The notes under the pieces: generated by a model
What the model was told of the DNA's origin: nothing
The model's input: the letters and a program-made list of their open reading frames with translations, nothing else
The model's database searches: none
Position numbers and translations under genes: made by a program
Assembly (NCBI GenBank): GCA_021521415.1
Contig: JAIQDT010009206.1
Span: 1-64,000 of the forward strand
From: Bidens hawaiensis
Lineage: Eukaryota > Streptophyta > Magnoliopsida > Asterales > Asteraceae
Direction of reading: 5' to 3'
Length of the DNA: 64,000 bases
Part shown: piece after piece, positions 12,034-24,259 of the stretch
How the letters are laid out: every line of letters starts with the position of its first letter
Numbering within the stretch: the stretch's first letter is position 1

Positions 12034-12442
12034 TGTTGGTTCCAGCCGGATCTACACAGGATTATCTCGTAACACGAGGGTGCGGAATCCCCACGTAATA
12101 CAGTACGAGCGTAAGATATATAATACGTTGAACCGAAACACAAACACACGTTACAATACTAATAAACACGATTGTATTGCAACACCAAGTGATATTGATA
12201 ATCACTTCCACGTTCATCTCCAAAAACTATTTCAAAACCAAGCCGAAGTGAGGTTTAAATAACATCGACAACTTCGCCTAACATACTAGGCGAAGTTGTC
12301 ATAACTTCGCTTGTCTCCAAGTTCGCCTACATCTCAGGCGAACTTGTGTAAAACCATATTCAAACCTAAAACAAACAATCTACCACGATTACAGACACAT
12401 ACAAAACACGAGATACTGAACTACTGACATTATGCACCAACA
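12034..12442 (-). repeat. Element A 3' LTR
   Basis: 409 bp. Contains two perfect hairpins (12267-12300 and 12318-12346). A TATA-like TTATTTAAACC lies just after them in the direction of transcription. Confidence 0.93.
12267..12300. repeat. Perfect 14-bp-stem hairpin in A LTR (copy at 32697-32730)
   Basis: GACAACTTCGCCTA, loop of 6, TAGGCGAAGTTGTC. A second hairpin at 12318-12346 (32748-32776) has an 11-bp stem CAAGTTCGCCT / AGGCGAACTTG. Both stems carry the AACTTCGCC-type word also found in A's leader and in the gypsy LTR C. Confidence 0.9.
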
Positions 12443-12453
12443 GACTCCCCCTT
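12443..12453 (-). other. Element A polypurine tract
   Basis: AAGGGGGAGTC on the minus strand abuts the LTR start TGTTGGTG. It primes plus-strand DNA synthesis. Confidence 0.75.
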
Positions 12454-12522
12454 GGCAGTAGCTTCATATCTCTATCTTCATTCTCGTGTCTAGCAATCCC
12501 AAAAATCTCGTGTCACTCGTCT

Positions 12523-15186
12523 TCAAGCATGAACGCCCTCTCTTACACAGACAGAGACCACCCTCTGGTACTTCTTGGCTTCATCTTTCCATGCAGGAAT
12601 ATAGAATATCTTCTTATCGTTTAGCACCTGCAAGTTAGCTTGAGACAAATTTACCAAGTGCATGGGATCATACACTCTCAGAATTTCCTGCTCGTCTTCA
12701 TCTTCCATAACCGCTTCAGCTGTTTGGCTATCAACGTACCACCACTTGAGACTCTTTAAAACATCCTTGGGCATTGTCTTCATCGGCACTTCTTTCAAAC
12801 ACCGAATCGGCTTATATTTCATCACCATCCAAGGTTTGCCATCAGCTCGCATTCCTCTTTCCTTATCTTCAACTAGCTTCCCTTTCTGAGGCTTTAACAG
12901 CTCAAACTTCTTCTCTTTCACACTTTCTTTCCACACAATCTTCCCAATTATTCTGGCCATATTGTCATCACTCCTATTAATCAATCCCAATTTAGCCAAA
13001 TCCTTCACCTCACACTAAGGCAAGGTATTGAGAGATCTCAACGTCCTCTTAAAATACTGAATCCCATCAAAGCGTTTAATCACAAATAACTTTAACTGCT
13101 CATCATACAGCCAACAAATAATACCTTTCTTTGACTCAGCATACCCCTTGATATTGTAACTCTTTTTGAACATCGTTGGGACCGCTGGCTTCTTTATCTT
13201 AACAAACCACTGAGCGTAGCCTTCTTTCCATCTCGGCTGTTCTTCCCACTTAGACTCATCTGACACATCCATATCTTGACTCACATTCACCTTGTCAATG
13301 TCTGGGATATCATGTTCTACATTATCATCCACAATCTCCCCTTCTTCTATCTCACTATCAATCACAATCTGTTCTCCTATCTTTTCAATCTCATCAATGG
13401 TTAACACATCATCGTCACCCAACATTTCCTCATCATCAACAACCACTACATTTTCACCACCTGATCCACCTGCCGTGCCAGTTGACTCCCCCTGAGATGT
13501 GGAAGTCCCAAGAGTTTGTTCAGCTCTTGGCAACTCACCACCTGCACCTTTCGATGCATTGGGATTATCGTCTCTATCATGACTCTTCTTTGTTCTCAAC
13601 TCGTCGCCCTTGCAGCTCGTCTCCCCCTGAGATGCTAAGAACTGTTTTAGAGCATCAAATAATTTACCGTGTTCAACAAGGAGGGACGATTGGATCTGAT
13701 TTTCTGCTACAAGCCGCTGGATAGCTTGAGTCTGGATTAGATTGATTCTTGACTGTTCAGCAACTATCCGTTCAAGAGCAGCTATCCTTTCAGAATCAGA
13801 CAAGGTAGCATCAAAATCAAAACGCATGTGAGAAACGTCTTGATCATAAGGTGGAGGTATTCACAAACTGGCTGGAGTATAAGAAGCAGGCTGAACAGTA
13901 ACCGCGGGTGGTATTGTGACAGATAACCCCGCAGTTGCAACCAACGTTGACTTAACAAATCTTGCAACAACCTCCGATGGAGTAACAGTAGGAGGTGGCA
14001 AGGAAACTATCCCCGGAGCCGAAAACTGAAACGTGGTTGGTGGAATACCAAACGATGATGACGTTGTCACCACGGGAACACTGGAGGTAATCGGTGCTGT
14101 CATAGTCATCGAGGCAGGAACCATAGTCATACCAAATAACGAGGGTGTAAAGAAACGAACCAGCCTTGAACTTTCACCAGCTCCCGAACTTTCACCAGCT
14201 ATGACTTTTCTCGATCTTCGTATCAACTTGTCAAACTCCTCCTCATAGTCAGATTTACTGTCATTCGAGTCTCTCTTTCTCTTGCCATGTATTCTTTCTT
14301 GCCTGACCAGAATCTGTTGTGCTTCAGCGATATCATCAGTGGAGGAGTCAGAATCGGTTCTCTCAGAATCCGCTACAGACGTAGCAACCAAAGAAACATT
14401 CACACCAGAAGCCTCAGCTACTGGGGCTTGAACCTCAGCAGCTGGATCAATTTGTTCCATGTCAAAGAACCCTTGACCACCAAAAGCGGCTTCAAGATCA
14501 TCCTGTTCTTCCGGAACCGCAACAGGATCAGCAGGCAGAGCTTGTTGTACCACAAGTGGTGGTTGAACCACAGGAGGTGGTTGAGGAACAATAGCCTGTT
14601 GCGGTGCCGGGTCTCGAAATTCATCTCCATGAGGAGCAATATAAGCAGGGTTCACCAAGTAACCGAACAATGCAGTGTGCCACGGACGAAGCTCTGGTTT
14701 GCTATCATGGTGTGGTTCCAAAAATTCCTGCTGTAGACTCTGAATTTCGGCGCGAGAGCAGAACTTTTTCATCATCATTTCCTTCAGCTCCTCCCAGGTC
14801 TTGTGGAGAGCAACTTCTCGTCCCAATGTTTTCACTTGAAGCTTCCACCAAGACGAGGCCGCTTCTTGAAACATGCAGGTCGCGTAAAGGACCTTTTGAT
14901 TTTCACTACACCCGCTAATGGAGAGAACTGTCTCCATTTTGTCGATCCAGTTGTAGAGCCCAATGGCCCCTTCGGTGCCCTTGAATGGCCAAGGCTTACA
15001 GGCCATAAATGTCTTATAGGAGCATCCTTTGTCCAAAGCTCCTGATTCGGGTTCTGGGGTTTCGGTCTCTTGACGACCCTGACTTGATTCGGCCTTGCTG
15101 GCCTCATGCGTTGCGATCGCCTGTGCGATTATTTCTGCGAGTTCCTCGGGTGTCATGGTAATTCCCTTGGCTCTGGTTGGAGGCAT
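12523..15186 (-). pseudogene. Chimeric ORF: gypsy gag N-terminus fused in frame to element A's post-pol ORF
   Basis: One frame runs from MPPTRAKG (ATG at 15186) to the TAA at 12523, broken only by TGA 13861-13863 and TAG 13015-13017 (888 codons counting stops). The first ~155 residues are a Ty3/gypsy gag belonging to fragment C: WPFKGTEGAIGLYNWIDKME, ATCMFQEAASSWW, TWEELKEMMMKKFCSRAEIQ. Near 14700-14740 gypsy similarity ends and a Pro/Gln-rich, acidic, then more basic protein follows (FGYLVNPAYIAPHGDEF; VVQPPLVVQQ). The third segment has a folded-looking C-terminal region with LFVIKRFDGIQYFKRTL, WWYVDSQTAEAV and VYDPMHLVNLSQANLQVL. This last part sits where Sireviruses have their extra (envelope-like) ORF. 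I recognise the layout but cannot assign a function. Confidence 0.7.
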
Positions 15187-15412
15187 TCTCGTTTTTCTTA
15201 CAAGAGAACGAAAATATATCAAACTTAGCGCATGTACCCTGAGCACATAATGTTCTTATCCTTAGTGTTCACTAGACATTGTGTGACCCGTGTTCCTAAG
15301 TGTGTGTGTGGTTTTTCTTTCGAAAATATTTTCTTAAAAAAAAATATTTCATGCGATTCCCCTACGGTTATAGTCTAGGTTAAAACTTCTTTCCTAGTTC
15401 GCTATAACCAGT

Positions 15413-15424
15413 GCTCTGATACCA
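15413..15424 (-). other. Fragment C primer binding site (tRNA-iMet)
   Basis: TGGTATCAGAGC on the minus strand, 3 bases after the LTR end TGACA. Confidence 0.9.
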
Positions 15425-15427
15425 ATC

Positions 15428-16086
15428 TGTCACACCCGGCCCTAAACAGCGGAAACAGCCGGGTGCGCGCGAGTGGGAATTGATAATCAAGCACGGGTCA
15501 TTGCAAACATTCAAATAAATTTTCCATTGCGCATGAAATGTCTAGTACAAAATACATTACATTGTTTAGAATTACATATAAAAACATCCACATATGAAAA
15601 ACGTTAAAGATTTCCGCGCCATATCCCCTTACACGGCGGGAACAACCACGCGTGTGGAAGGGATAGAACTAAAATCTTCCAAAAACCATTTTTATAGATG
15701 TTCTGATTGAAGTGCTCTATGTGTGACTCCTTGCGCTACTAATTATCACCTGAAAGACACGTAAAAACATTTGAATCAGTATAAACTGAGTGAGTTAGCC
15801 ATATGGCGAAGTTGAGTACAACTTGCATTCCCAACTTTTATGTTCACTTTGCATTCCCAACTTCGCCTGAACATTAGGTTTGATTTTCATGTGCAGGCGA
15901 AGTTAGCCATATGGCGAAGTTGAGTACAACTTCGCCCTAATCACTAACTTCGCCTGATAACAAACCAGGTTAAATAAATAAAATCTCCTTGAGGAGGCGA
16001 AGTTAAACCTAACTTCACCTGTGAACAAACCTGACTAATTAATTAATTAAAAACATGAGCAGGCGAAGTTATACCTAGGGCGAAGT
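15428..16086 (-). repeat. Fragment C LTR, 3' part, with GGCGAAGTT array
   Basis: Contains at least eight copies of GGCGAAGTT/AACTTCGCC between about 15800 and 16086, plus a 32-bp direct repeat (15793-15824 and 15901-15932, 108 bp apart). The last five bases GAAGT (16082-16086) are the target duplication of element B, so B landed within a motif copy. Confidence 0.8.
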
Positions 16087-17040
16087 TGTTGGACTCGGTC
16101 TTCCCAAGAGACATATTAAATTGATGTGGCTAGTACGTTATGATCCAAGTCGGGTCATACCCAATAACAAGCTAGACAAACACCGATAATATTCGTTCAT
16201 ATATGATGTGATCATAACAAATGAATATTAACACTTGAGTTATTTGGAAAGGGGTTTCTAAATAAAATGTACTTGTGTAATAAACAAATCATATGGATGA
16301 TTTATGTTTTATGAAAGAACATTACATAGTGTTATTTAAGTTGGTTAAATAACAATATGTGAATAATAATAACCAAGCATGTCTCTTAACATATAATAGG
16401 TTTTATAAGTTATAAGTTATAAACTTATAAAAGTATATATGTATGGATATATATATATATATATGTTTAAAGTTTTATAAAAGAAAAAGATAATAACTCT
16501 TTCAAATGTAATATTATTATATGTTTGAGTGGAGACATGCAAGGTGAGTGGAGACATGCAATGGTTATTATTGGTGGAGAGAAAGATGCCTTTAAATAAA
16601 ACCAAGTCTTTCTCTTTCATTCTTTCATAACACACATAATTTCCAAGTAAACTTTTCTCTCTTCCTCTCTTGGGTATTTTCATCCAACATAAGAAAAGAA
16701 GAAGAAAATTTCAAGTGCAAATCCTAGCTAGAAGTGGTGTGTTGTTGAAGCTTGGGGTATGCTAGCTTGAGGAGCTTCCATATTCAAGTTCTTACCTTTC
16801 AATCATCATCTCTTTCACCCAGTTTTGTCATATTGAAAGGTAGTAGTAACATGCATGGACTTATAGTGACATGCATGTATTTGATAGTGTGTAATTCGTA
16901 TTTGGATCCGGGTTTGGGTTTTGCATGTTTAAAATTGGTTTTATACATATCATATTAACAAGATTTAAAACTTTTATATCCGCTGCGTTTTTGGTAAAAT
17001 AGGGATTTTATCACTTTGATAATCTTGTTAAAACTCAACA
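16087..17040 (+). repeat. Element B 5' LTR
   Basis: 954 bp. TATA-like TTTAAATAAA at about 16593, preceded by a 19-bp-period direct repeat of GAGTGGAGACATGCAA (16527-16542, 16546-16561). Also holds a short TATATA run at 16447-16463. Confidence 0.95.
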
Positions 17041-17041
17041 A

Positions 17042-17054
17042 TGGCATCAAGAGC
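17042..17054 (+). other. Element B primer binding site, variant
   Basis: TGGCATCAAGAGC starts one base after the LTR end. It differs from the tRNA-iMet consensus TGGTATCAGAGC by a T-to-C change and one inserted A. Confidence 0.75.
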
Positions 17055-18517
17055 CGCTTATACGAATGCATGCTTCATTAGACCCAATATTTTTCGGGTT
17101 TATGGTGGGTTTCACCATTTGGCCGAAACTTTTTGGGGTTTTGGTTACCCCATGGTTTTTCAAGGTTATACTTTACATGCATGTGGTAATCTTGAAAAAC
17201 TAAGTCATTTGGATGATTGTTTAGTTTGTTTGGACAAAACCCAAAACTTTCGGTTTGCTTAAGCTTTGGCCGAAAGTTTTGAGGCAAAAAGGGGAACCAT
17301 TTTGGTCTTGTATTATTGCATATTTGGATGTGTAATAGATGTTCATAACCTAGCCATGGCCTTGTGTTTGGTTGAATGATTGTGTTGGTTGTTTGTTCAT
17401 TCGATTTGGTTGTAATATTTATTTGGGTTTGTAATCTATTTATTCATTCATATGGCTTGTAATAATAAGTAGATTAGATGTATTTCTTTTACTAGAAAAA
17501 TGTATTAGGATATATTTTGTAAAATAAGATGCATGGATGGAAGCCCAAATAAAATGATGAAGACCACAACACCGGGAGTAAACACTTGGAGCATATGGAT
17601 GCGGAATGAAGTGGGAGTTCACCTACACAAGTGCATGTTCTTTTGGGTCCCTTAGGAGAGACTTTTTGACACACTTGTCTTCGGTCAACAAGTGTGGTCA
17701 ATATTAGGAGGCTATGGTTATGAACTTGTGGTTGTGTATATTTTATGCTTGCATGGTTGATTTAATTATTATTTGCAATATGGTTTGCTTAACAACTTAA
17801 AATCAACTAGCATAAAATTGGTTCCTTAGAAATCGTTCGGTAATAAAAATTGGTTTTATTAATAACTAATGATTTCATAATAAAAATGGGTTTTATTAAT
17901 TGGAACTTTGAAAATGGGTTTTTCAACTAAGTACCATACATTTGAATGCATGCAAATGAAAGGTACAATAAATAGTTTTCCAATCTAGAATTTAGAAAAC
18001 TAAAATCCCTTTTTAAAAACAAGTTAAACACCATCCTTTTATACGACACTTAAGTCACTTGTAGACTTGAAAGTGAGTTAGGATCACCTAAGCACTTTTA
18101 AGAAAACTTGTGATCTTAAGGTGATTTTACAAGTACTTTTGGCATTAGGATCACCTAACCACTTGTATGAGTAAACTCACACGTGTGTATAAGTAGGACG
18201 ACTTGATTTGAAACCATGACTATAGGATCACCTTAACATGGCGTTCAAAGGTGTTGATGGGATTTAACATACCAACTAAACATATGATGTTTAACCGATC
18301 CCATAAAACTAGAAGTTGCAAAGGGTTGCAATTGTCAAACGTTGACTACCTTGTTAATTCGAATAGTAGGATAAAGGTCACCTAACTACTATTTGAATGA
18401 AATGTTGGGTTCTAGATTTTAATCAATAATTGTCTTGGAGACATTTAAAGGGTATTAAAGATTAAAATTTTATTAATATCGAAAATACTAATTTGAACTT
18501 TGTTAAAATTCTTTTAG
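17055..18517 (+). other. Element B leader, no coding sequence recognised
   Basis: About 1.46 kb between primer site and gag. It has diffuse internal repeats, for example an AAAATGGGTTTT-type word at 17843-17930 and several TAGGATCACCTAA-type words at 18080-18390. No ORF is supported. Confidence 0.7.
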
Positions 18518-21500
18518 ATGGCCGCAAACAATGCACCGAACGCAATTATCCCACACGTGCATAATCTATCACTAAGATCCATTCTGGATAAGGATCGTCT
18601 AAACTTTAACAACTTCATGGATTGGTATCGAAACTTGAGAATTGTTCTCAAGCAAGAAAAGAAGTCTTATATTTTAGACGATCCTATTCCCGATAAACCC
18701 GATGTCAATAACTTGGATGCCTATGCGGATTGGTTAAAATACACCGAGGATTCGGTGTAAGTTTCTTGCCTCATGTTGGGAACAATGATTCCCGAGATCC
18801 AAAAGGATTTCGAGAATCATGGGGCATATGACATGATAACCCAACTTAAGGAAATGTTCCTTACTCAAGCTCGGGTTGAGCGATTCAAAACGGTTCGAGC
18901 GCTTCATGCATGTCATATGGAAGAAACCCAATTTGTTTCATCTTATGTACTTAAGATGAAGAGCCACATTGATCGGCTTGAACGGCTTAACTGTCAAGTC
19001 TCAAAAGAGTTAGCCACGGATTTAATCCTAAATGGCTTAACTAAAAGGTTTGAGACATTCGTCATGAACTACAACATGAATGGATGGGACAAAAGCATTG
19101 GTGAGCTTCACGCAATGCTTAAGACAGCCGAGGCCGGCATGGGTAAAAAGGTTTTACCCGTTCTTGCGATCAATGAGGGTGGCTCAAAGAAAAGGTATCA
19201 CCCGGAACCAAAAGCAAAGGTTGCCGTTGGTAAGGGGCAAGTCAAGAAGGGGTTCAAGGGAAAGGCAAAGGCGGAGACAAATCCAAAGAAGCTAAAGGTT
19301 AGCGCTGAGGATCCGTGCTTTGGTTGTGGTGAGATAGGTCATTGGATGAGAAACTGTCCGACCTATCTCAAGGAGTTGAAAGCTAAGAGGGATGCGGGGC
19401 AAACCTCAGGTACAACTTTCATGATTCATATTGATCTTAATATTATTTCTTCTAACACATGGGTATTGGATACCGGATGTGGAACTCACATATGCCATTC
19501 ATTGCAGGGGTTCAAAAGAAGAAATGAGGTGAAGAAAGGAGATATAAGTCTCTTCATGGGCAATGGAGCAAAGGTTGACGTCCAAGCCCGAGGAGATTAT
19601 GTTTTAAAGCTTCCAAATGGTTTGGAAATTGTTTTGAAAAACATTTTATATTCCCCTAGTTTGACTAGGAATATTATCTCTGTTTCTGTATTAAGACAAT
19701 CTGGTTATGACTTTAAGTTTGTTGATAATGGTATTTATGTTTTCATGGATAATGTCTTTTATTTTAAAGCGATGCCGTTTTATGGCATTTATGAATTAAT
19801 TCATGATGACTCATACATTGATAACTCGTTGTACCAAGCTAACACCAAAAGACTCAAAATGGATTTGAGTAATACTTTTCTTTGGCTTGTCGTCTTGGTC
19901 ACATAAACAAGAATCGTATTCATACACTTCGAAAGAATGGTCTTTTGAAATCAAATGTTGATTCATTTGATGAATGTGAATCTTGTTTATTGGGAAAGAT
20001 GACCAAAGAACCCTTTAATGGAACAAATGAAAGGGCGAAAGACTTATTAGGTATCATACATTCGGATGTATGTGGACCTTTTTGGACAATGACAAGAAAT
20101 GGTGAAAGATACTTCATTACCTTTACCGACGATTATAGTCGCTATGGGTATGTGTTCTTGTTAAGACACAAAAATGAGGCCTTTGAAATGTTCAAAGTCT
20201 TCCAAAATGAAGTACAAAATCAACTTAATAAAACAATCAAAGTACTACGTTCCGATATAGGAGGTGAATACCTCAATGATGCGTTTCTAGAACATCTTAG
20301 GAGTTGTGGGATTGTCTCACAACTTACTCCACCTGGAACACCACAACATAATGGTGTGTCCGAAAGGAGGAATCGAACTTTATTGGACATGGTTCGATCC
20401 ATGATGGCTAGATGCTCATTACCTCTATCATTTTGGGGTTTCGCTGTGATCTCTGCTGCCCGTATTTTAAATATGGCACCAACCAAGAAAGAGGATAGGA
20501 CACCTTTTGAAATATGGCATGGAAAGGCTCCAAAATTTTCATATTTAAAGGTATGGGGTTATGAGGCTTATGTTAAGATCTACACCCCTGACAAACTTGA
20601 ATGTCGATCCACTAAGTGTATATTTGTAGGATATCCCACGGATTCGATGGGATATTATTTCTACAATCCAAGCGAGCATAAAGTGTTTATAGCTCGAAAG
20701 GCTAAGTTCTTGGAAAGAAGGTTCCTTATGGAAGCAACTGATAGAACTGTAGAACTCGAAGAGGATCGAGAACTACAAGCCGATACACGTTTGGTTGACA
20801 CTAGCAATCAACAAGAGGTTGTTGAGGATGATCAAATGGTTGATCAAAACACACAAAACATTCGCAAATCTGGTAGAGTTAGCACCCCACCTGAGAGATA
20901 CGGATTTTTCATGGATTGATGCTACGTGGTTGATTCGGATGAACCCACCACATACCGAGATGCAATGTCGCAATCTGATTGTGACAAATGGCTAGAAGCC
21001 ATGAATGTTGAGATGCAATCCATGCATGACAATCAAGTATGGGACTTGGTTGCTCCACCTCTAAATTCCAAGCTGGTTGGAAGTAAGTGGGTTTTCAAGA
21101 AGAAAACTGATATGCATGGAAACTTGGATACTTATAAAGCTAGACTTGTAGCAAAGGGTTTCACTCAAACTCAAGGGGTTGATTATGATGAAACTTTCTC
21201 GCCCGTGGCGATGCTAAAGTCTATAAGGATATTGTTTGCCATAGCCGCATATTATGACTATGAGATATAGCAAATGGATGTCAAAACTGCTTTTCTAAAT
21301 GGGCATCTTAATGAAGATGTTTATATGGTTCAGCCTGAAGGTTTTGTCGATCCACAACATCCTAACAAAGTATGCAAGTTGAAGAAATCAATCTATGGAT
21401 TGAAACAAGCATCCAGAAGTTGGAATCACCGTTTTGATGATGAAGTTAAGAAATTTGGATTCATCAAAAACGCTGATGAAGCTTGTGTGTATAAGAAAGC

Positions 21501-22524
21501 TAGTGGGAGCATCATAACCTTTCTGGTATTATATGTCGATGACATATTACTGTTTGGAAATGACATTCCAACCTTGGAAGGTGTGAAAGCCTGGCTTGGA
21601 AGCTATTTTTCCATAAAGGATCTTGGTGAAGCCGCCTATATTTTGGGAATAAGAATCTATAGGGATAGATCAAGGCAGTTGATAGGTTTGAATCAAAGTG
21701 CATACATTGACAAGATCTTGAAAAGGTTCAAGATGGAAAACTCTAAGAAAGGTTTGGTACCTATTCAAAGAGGAACGATGTTGAGTGCTTCTCAATGTCC
21801 AAGCTCAAAGGATGAGCAAGACAAAATGAGTGGTATCCCATATGCATATGCTATAGGATCCATCATGTATGCCATGATTTGCACTAGACCGGATGTGTCA
21901 TGCGCCTTGAGCATGACAAGTCGATACCAACAAAATCCGGGAACTAGCCATTGGATGGCTGTTAAGAGCATATTGAAATACCTTAGAAGGACTAAGTATA
22001 TGTTTCTAATATATGGCTCTGGTGAGGAGGAACTCGTTGTAAAGGGTTACACTGGTGCGAGTTTCCAAACCGATCGAGATGATTCTCGATCACAACCGGG
22101 ATACGTTTTCGTTCTCAATGGTGGTGCTGTCTCATGGAAGAGTGCAAAACAAGACGTGGTAGCTTTATCCACCACTGAATCTGAATACATCGCCGCCTCC
22201 CTGGCAGCTCAAGAAGCTGCATGGATTAGAAAGGTCATTGCCGATCTAGGAGTGGTTCGTACCATTCAGGACCCTCTAGAGATCTTTTGTGACAACGAGG
22301 GTGCGATTGCTCAAATCAAGGAACCCCGCGCACATCAAAAGACTAGGCACATTGAGCGGAGATTCAACTATATAAGGGATGAAGTTGAAAAGGGAAAGAT
22401 ATGTATTCGCAAAGTTCACACTGATCAAAACATTGCGGACCCACTCACGAAACTCCTTGAAAGGCCGAAGCATGAGAGTCATACTTGCGCCTTAGGACTT
22501 CGATATTCTAGTGATTGGATTTGA
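18518..22524 (+). pseudogene. Element B gag-pol polyprotein, broken by 3 stops and 1 frameshift
   Basis: Polyprotein of about 1335 codons starting MAANNAPNAIIPHV. Gag zinc knuckle CFGCGEIGHWMRNC at 19315-19356; protease WVLDTGCGTHIC near 19460; integrase zinc region CRLGHINKNRI near 19890; integrase core from about 20050 (HSDVCGPF, FTDDYSRYGYVF, TPQHNGVSERRNRT); RT with [11 protein letters not shown] at 21274 and [12 protein letters not shown] near 21530; RNase H with [13 protein letters not shown] at about 22170 and DNEGAIAQI. Breaks: TAA at 18758 in gag (site of a Gln), a one-base deletion near 19885 that removes the His of the WHCRLGH integrase motif, TGA at 20917, and TAG at 21268 where the family has Trp before QMDV. 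The integrase core reads RSDIGGEY where RSDRGGEY is usual. Products would assemble the particle and perform reverse transcription and integration; this copy cannot make them intact. Confidence 0.93.
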
Positions 22525-23289
22525 TCAAAATTTGTATTTGGATATTGGAACAATTTTATTTTAACTCAATCATATGGTTTTGGTTATGTTCATGTTCTTG
22601 AGTTATGTTCCATTTTAGTATGTTTAAATCCGTGAATAATTTGAATTATTCTAAACGTCCGTAGTCGTTCATATTTGTGGGAACAAATGTGAAAGTAAGA
22701 CTATTATGAACTTGGATTGGTAGATATTCATGAGGTATGAATATAGCAAAGGGTTGCTGCCAAGGTTCATAGATATTTATGGGATAAATATTGGACTGAC
22801 CCGCTCTCAATTTTACTGCATGGAATCCTTGGGATTTGTGATCATAAGTAAATTTGAGTAAAGGCGAACTTCATAGTATCCTCCGACCTGAGATACATAT
22901 TGGGTCTTGATATTCATCGACTATTATGCTTTGACTTAGTTCTTCGCTGCTCTGAAATATGTCAGTACATAAGGCTAAGCTCAAGTATAGTACAAGGTGA
23001 TAGTGAGAGACGTATGTAGTCAATATGGGATTTGTCCCTCTTATTCGTTGAGAGTTAAATGTCTAAGGCCTGACAAGTTAAATCAACAGAGAATGATCAC
23101 ACTGTGTCTCTGGATTTAACATGACATTTGTGGCAAAAGGATAAATGATAGTTTCACCTAAATCATTTTCAAGTATGGGACTTGAAAGGGATGATGTTAT
23201 TGAATGGCACTTCGTCATACGTATTAGGGGTAGTAAACCGTAGTTAGGCGGTATTTGCTACTTGCATAAATCTTCTATGAATCTTGTGC
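22525..23289 (+). other. Element B 3' untranslated region
   Basis: Between the polyprotein stop and the polypurine tract. No ORF. Contains a GTAGWYATTCATGAGGTATGAATATAG / ATAGATATTTATGGGATAAATATTG near-repeat (about 22725 and 22770). Confidence 0.6.
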
Positions 23290-23300
23290 AAGTGGGAGAT

Positions 23301-24254
23301 TGTTGGACTCGGTCTGCCCAAGAGACATATTAAATTGATGTGGCTAGTACGTTATGATCCAAGTCGGGACATACCCAATAACAAGCTAGACAAACACCGA
23401 TAATATTCGTTCATATATGATGTGATCATAACAAATGAATATTAACACTTGAGTTATTTGGAAAGGGGTTTCTAAATAAAATGTACTTGTGTAATAAACA
23501 AATCATATGGATGATTTATGTTTTATGAAAGAACATTACATAGTGTTATTTAAGTTGGTTAAATAACAATATGTGAATAATAATAACCAAGCATGTCTCT
23601 TAACATATAATAGGTTTTATAAGTTGTAAGTTATAAACTTATAAAAGTATATATGTATGGATATATATATATATATATGTTTAAAGTTTTATAAAAGAAA
23701 AAGATAATAACTCTTTCAAATGTAATATTATTATATGTTTGAGTGGAGACATGCAAGGTGAGTGGAGACATGCAATGGTTATTATTGGTGGAGAGAAAGA
23801 TGCCTTTAAATAAAACCAAGTCTTTCTCTTTCATTCTTTCATAACACACATAATTTCCAAGTAAACTTTTCTCTCTTCCTCTCTTGGGTATTTTCATCCA
23901 ACATAAGAAAAGAAGAAGAAAATTTCAAGTGCAAATCCTAGCTAGAAGTGGTGTGTTGTTGAAGCTTGGGGTATGCTAGCTTGAGGAGCTTCCATATTCA
24001 AGTTCTTACCTTTCAATCATCATCTCTTTCACCCGGTTTTGTCATATTGAAAGGTAGTAGTAACATGCATGGACTTATAGTGACATGCATGTATTTAATA
24101 GTGTGTAATTCGTATTTGGATCCGGGTTTGGGTTTTGCATGTTTAAAATTGGTTTTATACATATCATATTAACAAGATTTAAAACTTTTATATCCGCTGC
24201 GTTTTTGGTAAAATAGGGATTTTATCACTTTGATAATCTTGTTAAAACTCAACA
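23301..24254 (+). repeat. Element B 3' LTR
   Basis: 954 bp, same length as the 5' LTR. Preceded by polypurine tract AAGTGGGAGAT (23290-23300). Confidence 0.95.
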
Positions 24255-24259
24255 GAAGT

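Larger units (their letters stand above)
16087..24254 (+). mobile_element. Element B: Ty1/copia (Tork-like), 8.2 kb, youngest insertion
   Basis: Two 954-bp LTRs, TGTTGGACTCGG..AACTCAACA, with 5 differences counted (99.5%). Target duplication GAAGT at 16082-16086 and 24255-24259. Primer-site-like TGGCATCAAGAGC after the 5' LTR, polypurine tract AAGTGGGAGAT before the 3' LTR. Single gag-pol frame with order gag-PR-INT-RT-RH, defining Ty1/copia, interrupted by three stops and one 1-base deletion. Confidence 0.95.

Noticed and set aside
13861..14705. Calling the whole 461-codon ORF a gypsy gag
   Set aside because: Gypsy gag similarity stops near 14700-14740; the remainder is Pro/Gln-rich and continues in frame into element A's extra ORF.
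16417..16683. 88-codon ORF present in both B LTRs
   Set aside because: Lies in the U3/R region over the TATA-like site, repeat-derived, no coding signature; its duplication is only that of the LTR.
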